Below, in pieces: positions 55,187-64,000 of a stretch of DNA of 64,000 nt (positions are counted from its first letter, which is position 1; each line of letters opens with the position of its first letter). The position numbers were made by a program, and so were the translations under genes. Origin of the DNA: Actinopolyspora xinjiangensis (GTDB taxonomy: Bacteria > Actinomycetota > Actinomycetes > Mycobacteriales > Pseudonocardiaceae); the NCBI RefSeq assembly GCF_900104475.1, contig NZ_FNJR01000004.1:62001-126000 (forward strand). The letters run 5' to 3'. The notes beneath the pieces are model-generated. The model searched no databases, had not been told where the DNA came from, and was given only the letters and a program-made list of their open reading frames with translations.

Positions 55187-55363
55187 CCTGACGAGACAGC
55201 TCACGGAAAACGCCTAGGATAGGACCGGGGTCGGCCGTTCGCTGCGGGACGCACCGAACGGTGGGGACGGCGGAGCGTTGAAGGGGCCAGTGGATCATCT
55301 CGGGGCGTCCGAGGCGCCACGTGTGATCGCGAGCCCGGCCAGGACGCGGGCGCACGGGTGCGG

Positions 55364-55513
55364 CTATATCCACAGCAGTCCGCCGACCAGCGCCAGCACC
55401 GCACCCGCACCGAGCAGGACCGCGGGCACCCGTGCGGTTCTCCACATCGCGTAAGCTCCACCGCCCAGAAATCCCGCGACGGCGAGCAGAATGACCGGCA
55501 GGAACTCGCGCAC
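55364..55513 (-). CDS. Small membrane protein, 49 aa
   Basis: GTG at 55513 with AAAGGTG 8 nt upstream. Two hydrophobic segments, FLPVILLAVAGFLGGGAYAMW and VPAVLLGAGAVLALVGGLLWI, joined by a short basic loop (RTAR). No family recognised. Convergent with soxR. The frame is open to 55549 but the ribosome site decides for 55513. Confidence 0.55.
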   Translation of the reverse strand: MREFLPVILLAVAGFLGGGAYAMWRTARVPAVLLGAGAVLALVGGLLWI

Positions 55514-55834
55514 GGATCTCGCACCTTTCGCATCGGTCGTCCGGATCAACGGTGGCCCCGCCGAAGCCGACCACCGGACTCAGCCCAGGGGCGCAGAGCA
55601 GTTCCGATCGGATGGTCACAGCGCGGAGGACGAGTGCGCACCTCGCCGTACCACGCCCCTCGGAACAGCGGCCGGGGCCGGGCTCCACGCCCCGCGAGGC
55701 CCCTAACTCGGCTCGGAGCCACCGGTACCGGCGACACCGGGAGCCGAAACCGGTGGGCGACACTCCTGAACCGGTCCCGGTGTGATCCGCCGTTCCTGTT
55801 CCCGCTCTGTCGGGGCCGCGATCTCAGCCCTGGC
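55514..55834. other. Gap downstream of the YdeP-type gene
   Basis: 321 nt between the YdeP-type gene end and the 49-aa membrane gene, both leftward. Several imperfect ACCGG-rich repeats around 55720-55785 could form a terminator, but no clean stem is evident. It must contain the small gene's promoter. Confidence 0.3.
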
Positions 55835-58156
55835 TTACACCTCCCGACTCGGCTCGATCCGCACCACCACGGCCTTGGACACCGGGGTGTTCGAGTACTC
55901 CGCCACCGAATCCAGCGGAACCAGCGGGTTGGCCTCCGGGTAGTAGGCCGCCGCACAACCGCGCGGGGTCTCGTAGGCGACCACCCGGAACGATTCGGCC
56001 CTGCGCTCCTCGACACCGCCGGAACCGTCCGCCCACTCCGAGACCAGGTCCACCGACTGCCCCTCGGCGAGGCCGAGTTCCGCGATGTCGGTGGGGTTGG
56101 TCAGCACCACGCGTCGCGCGTTCTCGATCCCGCGGTAGCGGTCCGAGAGCCCGTAGATCGTGGTGTTGTACTGGTCGTGGCTGCGCAGACTCTGCAGCAG
56201 CAGCCTGCCCTCCGGAACGTGGATCATGTCCGGCACGTTCACCGTGAAGTTGGCCTTGCCGGTGGCGGTGGGAAACGTTCGGCTGTCACGCGGTGGATGT
56301 GGCAGTACGAACCCGTCGGGTTCGCGCACCCGCTCGTTGTAGTCGGCACAGCCGGGAACCACCCTGGCGATGTGCTCGCGAATCCGGTCGTAATCCTCCT
56401 CGAACACCCGCCACGGCACGGGGTGGTCCTCGCCGAGGAGGGTACGGGCCAGTTCGGACACGATGGCCACCTCCGAGAGCAGATCGGGGGAAGCGGGCTC
56501 CAACCGACCGCGCGAGGCATGCACCACCGACATCGAATCCTCCACGGTGACGAACTGCTCCCCGCCTGACTGCCGGTCGCGTTCGGTGCGGCCGAGCGTG
56601 GGCAGGATGAGCGCGGTCCGTCCCGGAACCACGTGTGACCGGTTGAGCTTGGTAGACACCTGCACCGTGAGTTCACAGCCGCGCAGCGCCGCCTCGGTGG
56701 CCGCACTGTCCGGGGTGGCCGCCGCGAAGTTGCCGCCGAGCGCGAAGAACGCGGCGCACTCTCCCTCCCGCATGGCACGCAGCGTCTCCACCGTGTCCCA
56801 GCCGGGCCGACGGGGGACGGAGAGGCCGAACTCCTCGTCCAACGCCGCCAGGAAGGACTCGGGCATCCGCTCCCAGATACCCATGGTGCGGTCGCCCTGC
56901 ACATTGGAGTGACCGCGCACCGGGCACACCCCCGCTCCGGGTTTGCCGATCATGCCTCGTAGCAGCTGGACGTTGACGATCTCCCGGATGGTGGGAACCG
57001 CCTGCCGGTGCTGGGTGATCCCCATCGCCCAGCAGACCACCGTGGAGCGCGACTCGGCGAACATCCGGGCGACGCGCTCGATCCGCGGCTGTTCCAGACC
57101 GGTCAGCCGCTCGACCTCCTGCCAGTCGACCTCGCGGCCCCGCGCGGCGAACTCCTGGAAACCGTACGTGTGGTTGTCGACGAACTCGCGGTCCACCACC
57201 GTTCCGGGTGCCTCGTCCTCGAACCGCAGCAGCAGCGCACCGATGGCCTTGAACAGCGCCAGATCACCACCGATACGCACCTGGGCGAACTCGTCGGCCA
57301 GCGGGGTGCCGGAACCGACCACCCCTCGCACGTTCTGCGGATTGCTGAAGCGCATCAACCCGGTTTCCGGCAGCGGATTGACCGCCAGTATCCGGCCGCC
57401 GTTCTGTTTGGTCCGCTCCAGCGAGCTCAGCATCCGGGGATGATTGGTGCCCGGGTTCTGTCCGATTACCACGACTAGGTCGGCGTGCTCGATGTCGGAC
57501 AGGGTCACCGAGCCCTTACCCACGCCGATCGTCTCGCTCAGCGCGGCGCCGGAGGACTCGTGGCACATGTTGGAGCAGTCGGGCAGGTTGTTGGTGCCGA
57601 AGGACCGGGCCAGCAGCTGGTAGCAGAAAGCGGCCTCGTTACTGGTCCGCCCAGAGGTGTAGAACGAGGTGTGCCCCGGGCCGACCTTCCGGAGCCCGTC
57701 GACTATGACCTCGAACGCCCGCTGCCACTCGATCGGCCGGTAGTGGGTGTCGCCCTCCCGTCGAATCATCGGCTGGGTCAGGCGTCCCTGCTGGCCCAGC
57801 CAGTAGTCGGTGCGTTCGGCGAGTTCCTCGATCGAGTGACGCTCGAAGAACTCGGGATCCACGGTGCGGGTGGTGGCCTCCTCGGCGACGGCCTTGGCCC
57901 CGTTCTCGCAGAACTCCGCCCACTTGCGGGAGCCGCCCTCCTCGTCCCGGGGCTCGGGCCAGGCGCAGCCGGGGCAGTCGAAACCGTCGCGCTGGTTCAG
58001 CAGCGGGAGGGTCTTGACGGTGCGTACCGGACCCATCTGCCGCAGGCTCCGTCCGAGTGAGACCGCTACCCCACGCACCCCGGCCGCGGACCGCTCGCGG
58101 CGGTGCACCTCGAGTTCCGATTCATCGATGTCCTTGTCGGGGCCGTGCCTACTCAC
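55835..58156 (-). CDS. Molybdopterin oxidoreductase, FdhF/YdeP family
   Basis: 773 aa. Molybdopterin-dependent formate-dehydrogenase-like protein of the YdeP group. Seen: the group-specific DGFDCPGCAWPEP near residue 60, YTSGRTSNEAAFCYQLLARSFGTNNLPDCSNMCHESSG, VVIGQNPGTNHPRML, GKPGAGVCPVRGHSNVQGDRTMG and the C-terminal cofactor-binding domain with RDSRTFPTATGKANF. No N-terminal ferredoxin-like four-Cys cluster is seen, as usual in YdeP proteins. GTG start behind GGGGTGG. No fdhD or redox partner gene adjacent; physiological substrate of the family is unsettled (E. coli YdeP is linked to acid resistance). Confidence 0.9.
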   Translation of the reverse strand: MSRHGPDKDIDESELEVHRRERSAAGVRGVAVSLGRSLRQMGPVRTVKTLPLLNQRDGFDCPGCAWPEPRDEEGGSRKWAEFCENGAKAVAEEATTRTVDPEFFERHSIEELAERTDYWLGQQGRLTQPMIRREGDTHYRPIEWQRAFEVIVDGLRKVGPGHTSFYTSGRTSNEAAFCYQLLARSFGTNNLPDCSNMCHESSGAALSETIGVGKGSVTLSDIEHADLVVVIGQNPGTNHPRMLSSLERTKQNGGRILAVNPLPETGLMRFSNPQNVRGVVGSGTPLADEFAQVRIGGDLALFKAIGALLLRFEDEAPGTVVDREFVDNHTYGFQEFAARGREVDWQEVERLTGLEQPRIERVARMFAESRSTVVCWAMGITQHRQAVPTIREIVNVQLLRGMIGKPGAGVCPVRGHSNVQGDRTMGIWERMPESFLAALDEEFGLSVPRRPGWDTVETLRAMREGECAAFFALGGNFAAATPDSAATEAALRGCELTVQVSTKLNRSHVVPGRTALILPTLGRTERDRQSGGEQFVTVEDSMSVVHASRGRLEPASPDLLSEVAIVSELARTLLGEDHPVPWRVFEEDYDRIREHIARVVPGCADYNERVREPDGFVLPHPPRDSRTFPTATGKANFTVNVPDMIHVPEGRLLLQSLRSHDQYNTTIYGLSDRYRGIENARRVVLTNPTDIAELGLAEGQSVDLVSEWADGSGGVEERRAESFRVVAYETPRGCAAAYYPEANPLVPLDSVAEYSNTPVSKAVVVRIEPSREV

Positions 58157-58227
58157 GTGATCCACCCCGCCTTTCGCGAACTCACTCGTCAGACCCACTC
58201 ATCATCGCGCTGTCGGATCTTCTACGC

Positions 58228-58244
58228 CAGCACGGTTCGTGCTG
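58228..58244. promoter_or_regulatory. 17-bp palindrome upstream of the YdeP-type gene
   Basis: CAGCACG-gtt-CGTGCTG, 72 nt upstream of the leftward start. Candidate operator or leader hairpin. The remaining 58157-58445 gap shows only GC-rich sequence without a gene. Confidence 0.45.
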
Positions 58245-58445
58245 ATCACCCGAAGTGGGGGCGGGGTTCCGCCGGGTCCCACCGGAGTAGTTCGTTCCGC
58301 CCGCGCTCGCCCGGCCCCGGTTGGTGAGCCGGGAGCGCCGCACGTCGGGATCGCGCGGACACTGCCCACCGGCCGGACCAACACCGCGAGACGCCGTCCG
58401 GACCACGGGCGACCGGCGTACGTGGGCGAGGACCGCCGCTTCATG

Positions 58446-59399
58446 TCAGTCGAAGTGCTCGGTCAGGTACTTCTCGCCCTCGTCCGCCAGAAAGGTCACG
58501 ATCTCCCCGAGTTCCGGCCGGTCCCGTCGCAACCGCTTGGCGGCGAGCAGGTGGGCCCCCGAGGACGGCCCTACGAACAGACCGTAACGTCGTCCCAGCT
58601 CGCGGCACTGCCGGAGGGCGTCGGCGCTGTCCACTGCGACGATCTCGTCGACCTCGTGCCGGTGCCTGGCGAACACCCCCGGCACGAAACCGTCCGAGAT
58701 TCCCTCGATGAGGTGTTTGTCGATCTCACCGCAGGCCAGGGTGCAGGACTCGTTCGGTTCCATGGCCACGATCCGGCACTCGGGGTTGACCTCGCGGAAC
58801 GCCTGGCCCACTCCGATGATCGTGCCTCCCGTGCCGACACCGCCGACCACCGCGCCCGGGAGCGTTCCGGGCGGGAGCTGACGCAGGATCTCCGGACCGA
58901 GCCAGGTGCGGTTCTCGTCGACGTTCCACTCGCTGTCGAACTGCTGCGGCGCGAAGTAGCCGGGTTGTTCCCCGAGCTCACGTGCGGTCTCCAGGGCCGC
59001 GTTCACGTGGAAATCCCCGGTGGTGCGCACCTCGGCCCCGAAGGCGCGGGAGATGGCCGCCCGTTCGGTGCTGACGTTGCGCGGCATGACCACCAGCATC
59101 GGATACCCCTTCACCGCCGCCACCATGCTCATGGCGTTTCCGGTGTTTCCGCTGCTGGCCTCCACGATGGTGTCGCCGGGGCGCAGCAGCCCCTCGCGTT
59201 CGGCGCGCTCGATCATGTAGGTGGCTATGCGCGCCTTGATCGAGCCGGAGGGGTTGAGGAATTCGAGCTTGACCCAAATTCCCTCGATGCGCAGCAGCGG
59301 GGTGTCACCGACCGCGTCCAGCACCGAACCGACGTCGGGAGGCACGGGGACTTCGGGAACAGCCGGGGCCCGCGCCCCGGCCAGCGGCGACCTGGTCAT
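58446..59399 (-). CDS. Cysteine synthase/cystathionine beta-synthase-family PLP enzyme
   Basis: 317 aa, fold type II PLP enzyme. PLP lysine K55 in NPSGSIKAR, SSGNTGNAMSM (substrate carboxylate loop), GGVGTGGTIIGVG (phosphate loop), FVGPSSGAHLLAAKRL. In classic CysK/CysM the PLP motif reads S-V-K-D-R; here it is S-I-K-A-R, so substrate may differ. ATG with GGGAGA upstream. Upstream lies an AT-rich stretch packed with palindromes and repeats. Between the his gene halves, next to a YdeP-type oxidoreductase; a sulfur- or stress-related role is possible but unproven. Confidence 0.85.
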   Translation of the reverse strand: MTRSPLAGARAPAVPEVPVPPDVGSVLDAVGDTPLLRIEGIWVKLEFLNPSGSIKARIATYMIERAEREGLLRPGDTIVEASSGNTGNAMSMVAAVKGYPMLVVMPRNVSTERAAISRAFGAEVRTTGDFHVNAALETARELGEQPGYFAPQQFDSEWNVDENRTWLGPEILRQLPPGTLPGAVVGGVGTGGTIIGVGQAFREVNPECRIVAMEPNESCTLACGEIDKHLIEGISDGFVPGVFARHRHEVDEIVAVDSADALRQCRELGRRYGLFVGPSSGAHLLAAKRLRRDRPELGEIVTFLADEGEKYLTEHFD

Positions 59400-59409
59400 G
59401 AGCTCTCCC

Positions 59410-59483
59410 TTGACACCATTGTCAAAGCGACAACACACAACATATGTTGCGTAATACACACTATGTTGCTTAATGAGCGACAA
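59410..59483. promoter_or_regulatory. Palindrome and direct-repeat array upstream of the PLP gene
   Basis: In 74 nt: TTGACA-ccat-TGTCAA (59410-59425), TTGTC-aaagc-GACAA (59419-59433), the perfect palindrome CAACATATGTTG (59438-59449), direct repeats TATGTTGCgTAAT (59443-59455) and TATGTTGCtTAAT (59462-59474) spaced 19 nt, and GCGACAA at 59427 and 59477. It starts 11 nt before the ATG and is far AT-richer than its surroundings. Reads as overlapping promoter and multi-site operator. Confidence 0.6.
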
Positions 59484-59794
59484 TGCGACTTCGCTCACGG
59501 CACTGTCAAGGGGAGTTCCCAGGAGAACCACCCGCTCGTGCGACCGTCCGCCGAGCTGGGTGGAGAGTGAGCGGCAACCGACGACACGGGCCTCGCGGGT
59601 CGGCTCCAGCGGGCCGGGTGCCGCTTCCCGAATGCCGCGCCCGAACCGGAAGAGAGCGAGTTCGGGCGGCGCGGCCCACCGGGAGCTACCGGCGGCCCCA
59701 ACGGTCCCCGTCCCGCGACACCCTCACCGGGTGACGCCGAGACGGAGCGCGGCGAACCGTCACCCTCCCGACGGGTGCCCCACAGGAGAGCGGG
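59484..59794. other. Non-coding gap between hisB end and the PLP gene control region
   Basis: 311 nt with no supportable gene. GC-rich, no clean terminator hairpin found for hisB. Any further regulator site for the PLP gene would lie at its right end. Confidence 0.3.
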
Positions 59795-61560
<1,766 letters not shown>

Positions 61561-61564
61561 TCAC

Positions 61565-62878
61565 TCACTCGAATCGGGCGGTGACCGCCTCGCCGTGCGC
61601 TGGAAGATCCTCGGCCTCGGACAGCGCCACCACCTGGGAGGTGACGTCGCGGAGCGCCTGCCTGCTGTAGTCCACGACGTGGATGCCGCGCAGGAAGCTC
61701 TGTACGCTCAGCCCCGAGGAATGCCGCGCGCAGCCCCCGGTGGGGAGCACGTGGTTCGAGCCCGCGCAGTAGTCACCGAGCGAGACCGGCGCGTACGGGC
61801 CGACGAAGATCGCGCCCGCGTTGCGCACCTCGGCGGCGACCCGGGAAGCATCGGCGGTCTGGACCTCCAGGTGCTCGGCCGCGTAGGCGTCGACGACGCG
61901 AACACCGTCCGCCAACGAGGAGGTCAGTACGCAACCGGACTGCTCACCGGTCAGCGCGGCGCGGATGCGCTCGGTGTGCTTGGTGGCGGGGACACGTTCG
62001 GCCAGTCGTTCGTCGACCGCGTCGGCGAGCTCGATCGAAGTGGTCACCAGCACGCTGGCGGCCAGCGTGTCGTGCTCGGCCTGACTGATCAGGTCGGTGG
62101 CGACGTGCACCGGATCGGCGGTCTCGTCGGCCAGCACGGCGATCTCGGTCGGTCCGGCCTCGGCGTCGATCCCGACGATGTTGCGCAGTTGCCGCTTCGC
62201 CGCCGTGACGTAGACGTTGCCGGGACCGGTGACCATGTCCACCGGCAGCAGCTCCCGCCCGTCCGTGTCCACACCACCGTAGGCCAGCAGTCCCACGGCC
62301 TGCGCACCGCCGACGGCCCAGACCTCGTCAACCCCGAGCAACGCCGCGGCCGCGAGGATGGTCGGGTGCGGCCTGCCGCCGAACTCCGCCTGAGGCGGAG
62401 AGCACACCACCAGTGACTCCACACCGGCCGCCTGAGCCGGAACCACGTTCATCACGACGCTGGAGGGGTAGACGGCCAGCCCGCCGGGAGCGTAGAGCCC
62501 CACCCTGGAGACCGGGACCCAACGCTCGGTGACCGTGCCGCCGGGCGCGACCTCGGTGGTGACGTCGGTCCGACGCTGCTCGGCGTGCACCTTCCTGGCA
62601 CGACTCACGGACTCCTCGAGGGCGGTGCGGATCGACGGGTCCAGACCACGCAGCGCCTCGTGCAGCTCCTCGTCCGGCACCCGCACCCGCTCGGGGCGAA
62701 CGGAGTCGAACCGCTCGGTGTGCTCCAGGGCGGCGGCGACTCCCCGTTCGGCGATGTCCTCGAGCAGCGGCCGCACCGCGGGCAGCGCGTGCTCCACGTC
62801 CATACCGGCTCGTGGCAGCCTGGTACGCAGCTCACCGACGGACGGCTCCCGACCCCGCAGGTCGATACGGCTGAGCAT
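61565..62878 (-). CDS. hisD: Histidinol dehydrogenase
   Basis: 437 aa, full length. Zinc/NAD enzyme doing the last two oxidations. [77 protein letters not shown] (zinc-binding Gln-His) and the active HTERIRA-type region with EHLEVQ, then [13 protein letters not shown] start with GGAGGGAAAC upstream. First gene of the leftward his unit; the divergent carboxypeptidase gene begins 215 nt away. Confidence 0.97.
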   Translation of the reverse strand: MLSRIDLRGREPSVGELRTRLPRAGMDVEHALPAVRPLLEDIAERGVAAALEHTERFDSVRPERVRVPDEELHEALRGLDPSIRTALEESVSRARKVHAEQRRTDVTTEVAPGGTVTERWVPVSRVGLYAPGGLAVYPSSVVMNVVPAQAAGVESLVVCSPPQAEFGGRPHPTILAAAALLGVDEVWAVGGAQAVGLLAYGGVDTDGRELLPVDMVTGPGNVYVTAAKRQLRNIVGIDAEAGPTEIAVLADETADPVHVATDLISQAEHDTLAASVLVTTSIELADAVDERLAERVPATKHTERIRAALTGEQSGCVLTSSLADGVRVVDAYAAEHLEVQTADASRVAAEVRNAGAIFVGPYAPVSLGDYCAGSNHVLPTGGCARHSSGLSVQSFLRGIHVVDYSRQALRDVTSQVVALSEAEDLPAHGEAVTARFE

Positions 62879-63092
62879 GGGTTTCCCTCCGCGAAACGTT
62901 GCTGGTTACCAGGGTAGCCGCACGGCCGCTCGCCCCCGTCGGCAGCTCCTGATCGCCTCGCGGTCTCCCCCTCGGAGGCCGGGCGCGAGTCCGCCGAAAA
63001 GCGGCCCCGTTCTCCTACGTGAGTAGGTTGTGACCAGGAGTAACCGGAGTGAATCTCGAACGGTCAGCACATCCCTGACCGATCGGAGAGGC

Positions 63093-64000
63093 ATGTACCC
63101 GTTACGACGACGAGCGGTGACGGCGTTGTCCCTCACCGCGTTGCTGTTCGTACTGCCGGTCACACAGTCGGCCACAGCCGACCAGGTGACTTCCGGTGAC
63201 GCCGAACCGGATTCGGCACGGGCCGTGTACCGCGTACCGAACACCGACTCCGCCTCGCGCACAGCGGTCAACCGCACCGGGGCCCTGGTGCTCTCGGTCG
63301 ACGAGGGCACGGCCTTCGTGTCGGCGACCCCGGAGCAGGCACGGCGGCTCCGCTCCAGGGGCATGGCCCCGCGCCGGGTAGCGGACGGACCGGCCCGGTT
63401 CCAGAACGCACCGGCACGCCCGGCCGAGTTCCCCCCGGAGGATGGCGACTACCACACCTACTCGGAAACCCTCGCCGAGATCGAGGAAGCGGCCACCGAC
63501 CACCCTGGAATCGTCGACAGCACCTCGGCGGGAAGCTCGGCGCTGGGCAGGGACATCCCGGTGGTCAAGATCAGTGACCGGGCGGACATCGACGAAGCGG
63601 AACCGGAAGTGCTGTTCACCTGCAACCAGCACGCCCGTGAACACCTCACGGCGGAGATGTGTCTGCACATCCTGCGGCGCTACACCGACGGATACGGTTC
63701 GGACCCGGAGATCACGGAGGACGTCGACAGCCGGGAGATCTGGGTCGTCCCCATGGTGAATCCGGACGGTGCGACATACGACGTGACGAGAACGGGATAC
63801 CGGGGCTGGCGCCGCAACCGGCAGGGCACTCCGGTGGACCTGAACCGCAACTGGGGTTACCAGTGGGGTTGCTGCGGGGGCTCCAGCGGGAACCCGAGCC
63901 AGCCGACCTACCGCGGCCCGGCGCCCTTCTCCGCACCCGAAACCTCCGCGGTGCGGGACTTCGTCGAATCACGCGTGGTGGGTGGAAGGCAGCGGATAAC
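63093..64000 (+). CDS. Secreted M14 zinc carboxypeptidase (3' end outside window)
   Basis: 302 codons present, cut by the edge. Signal peptide MYPLRRRAVTALSLTALLFVLPVTQSATA, then a propeptide-like segment to about 115, and the M14 catalytic domain: zinc ligands H180 and E183 in NQHAREHLTAEM, VVPMVNPDGATYD, and N251-R252 in VDLNRNWGYQWGCCGGSSGNPSQPTYRGPAPFS, the usual substrate-binding Asn-Arg and loop; the third zinc His would follow past the edge. ATG behind CGGAGAGG. Exported enzyme for peptide nutrition, of the Streptomyces carboxypeptidase T/SG type. Confidence 0.92.
   Translation, partial: MYPLRRRAVTALSLTALLFVLPVTQSATADQVTSGDAEPDSARAVYRVPNTDSASRTAVNRTGALVLSVDEGTAFVSATPEQARRLRSRGMAPRRVADGPARFQNAPARPAEFPPEDGDYHTYSETLAEIEEAATDHPGIVDSTSAGSSALGRDIPVVKISDRADIDEAEPEVLFTCNQHAREHLTAEMCLHILRRYTDGYGSDPEITEDVDSREIWVVPMVNPDGATYDVTRTGYRGWRRNRQGTPVDLNRNWGYQWGCCGGSSGNPSQPTYRGPAPFSAPETSAVRDFVESRVVGGRQRI

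Overview
The window is high-GC, gene-dense DNA typical of an actinobacterium. Most starts are GTG or ATG behind GGAGG-like sites, and many adjacent genes overlap by 4 nt (GTGA or ATGA). The gene content fits a Pseudonocardiales-like filamentous actinomycete (Saccharopolyspora or Actinopolyspora type): a PriA-type HisA, a SigF/anti-sigma pair, a VKOR/DsbA pair, trpE-membrane protein-trpCBA-lgt, and SoxR. The genus cannot be fixed from sequence alone. I see no tRNA, rRNA, CRISPR, prophage or insertion sequence.

Layout. 0-3.5 kb: 3' side of a pyruvate dehydrogenase locus (pdhA cut by the window edge, lpdA) and a PucR-type regulator. 3.7-10 kb: GntR regulator, a secreted DsbA-like protein plus VKOR (envelope disulfide bonds), an anti-sigma/sigma-F operon with its own SigF-type promoter, an M23 peptidase, a long AT-richer non-coding stretch, and a small membrane protein. 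10.4-15.7 kb: a surface-glycan locus with a UDP-sulfoquinovose synthase homologue, a GtrA-type protein, a polyprenyl-phosphate-type GT2, a large multi-pass membrane protein and a sugar epimerase. 15.8-19.1 kb: SRPBCC protein, a TIM-barrel/Tm-1-like pair and a 53-aa basic protein. 19.2-23.7 kb: an acyl-CoA synthetase-SDR-acyl-CoA dehydrogenase operon opposite a TetR regulator, with a perfect palindrome between them. 23.9-27.9 kb: tandem glycine riboswitch, gcvT, glyA, then bioB. 28-41 kb: DedA protein, D-Ala-D-Ala carboxypeptidase, LysE exporter with Lrp regulator, TesB thioesterase, pyruvate kinase, VanZ-like protein, LuxR-type ATPase regulator, FadR-like regulator and a HelD-type RNA polymerase ATPase. 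40.9-44.1 kb: cobalamin riboswitch and btuFCD. 44.1-50.9 kb: trpE, Trp-associated membrane protein, trpC, trpB, trpA, lgt, all leftward. 51-62.9 kb: his genes hisDCB and hisH-membrane protein-hisA(priA)-hisF-hisI, all leftward, separated by 5.3 kb holding soxR, a YdeP-type molybdopterin oxidoreductase and a cysteine-synthase-like PLP enzyme. The right edge cuts a secreted M14 carboxypeptidase.

The parts most worth attention are the sulfoquinovose-sugar locus without a recognisable sulfolipid synthase, the Tm-1/TIM-barrel pair of unknown function, the insertion inside the his cluster with its repeat-rich control region at 59.4 kb, the possible three-way-junction RNA before gtrA, and the GATC-rich non-coding stretch near 9 kb.
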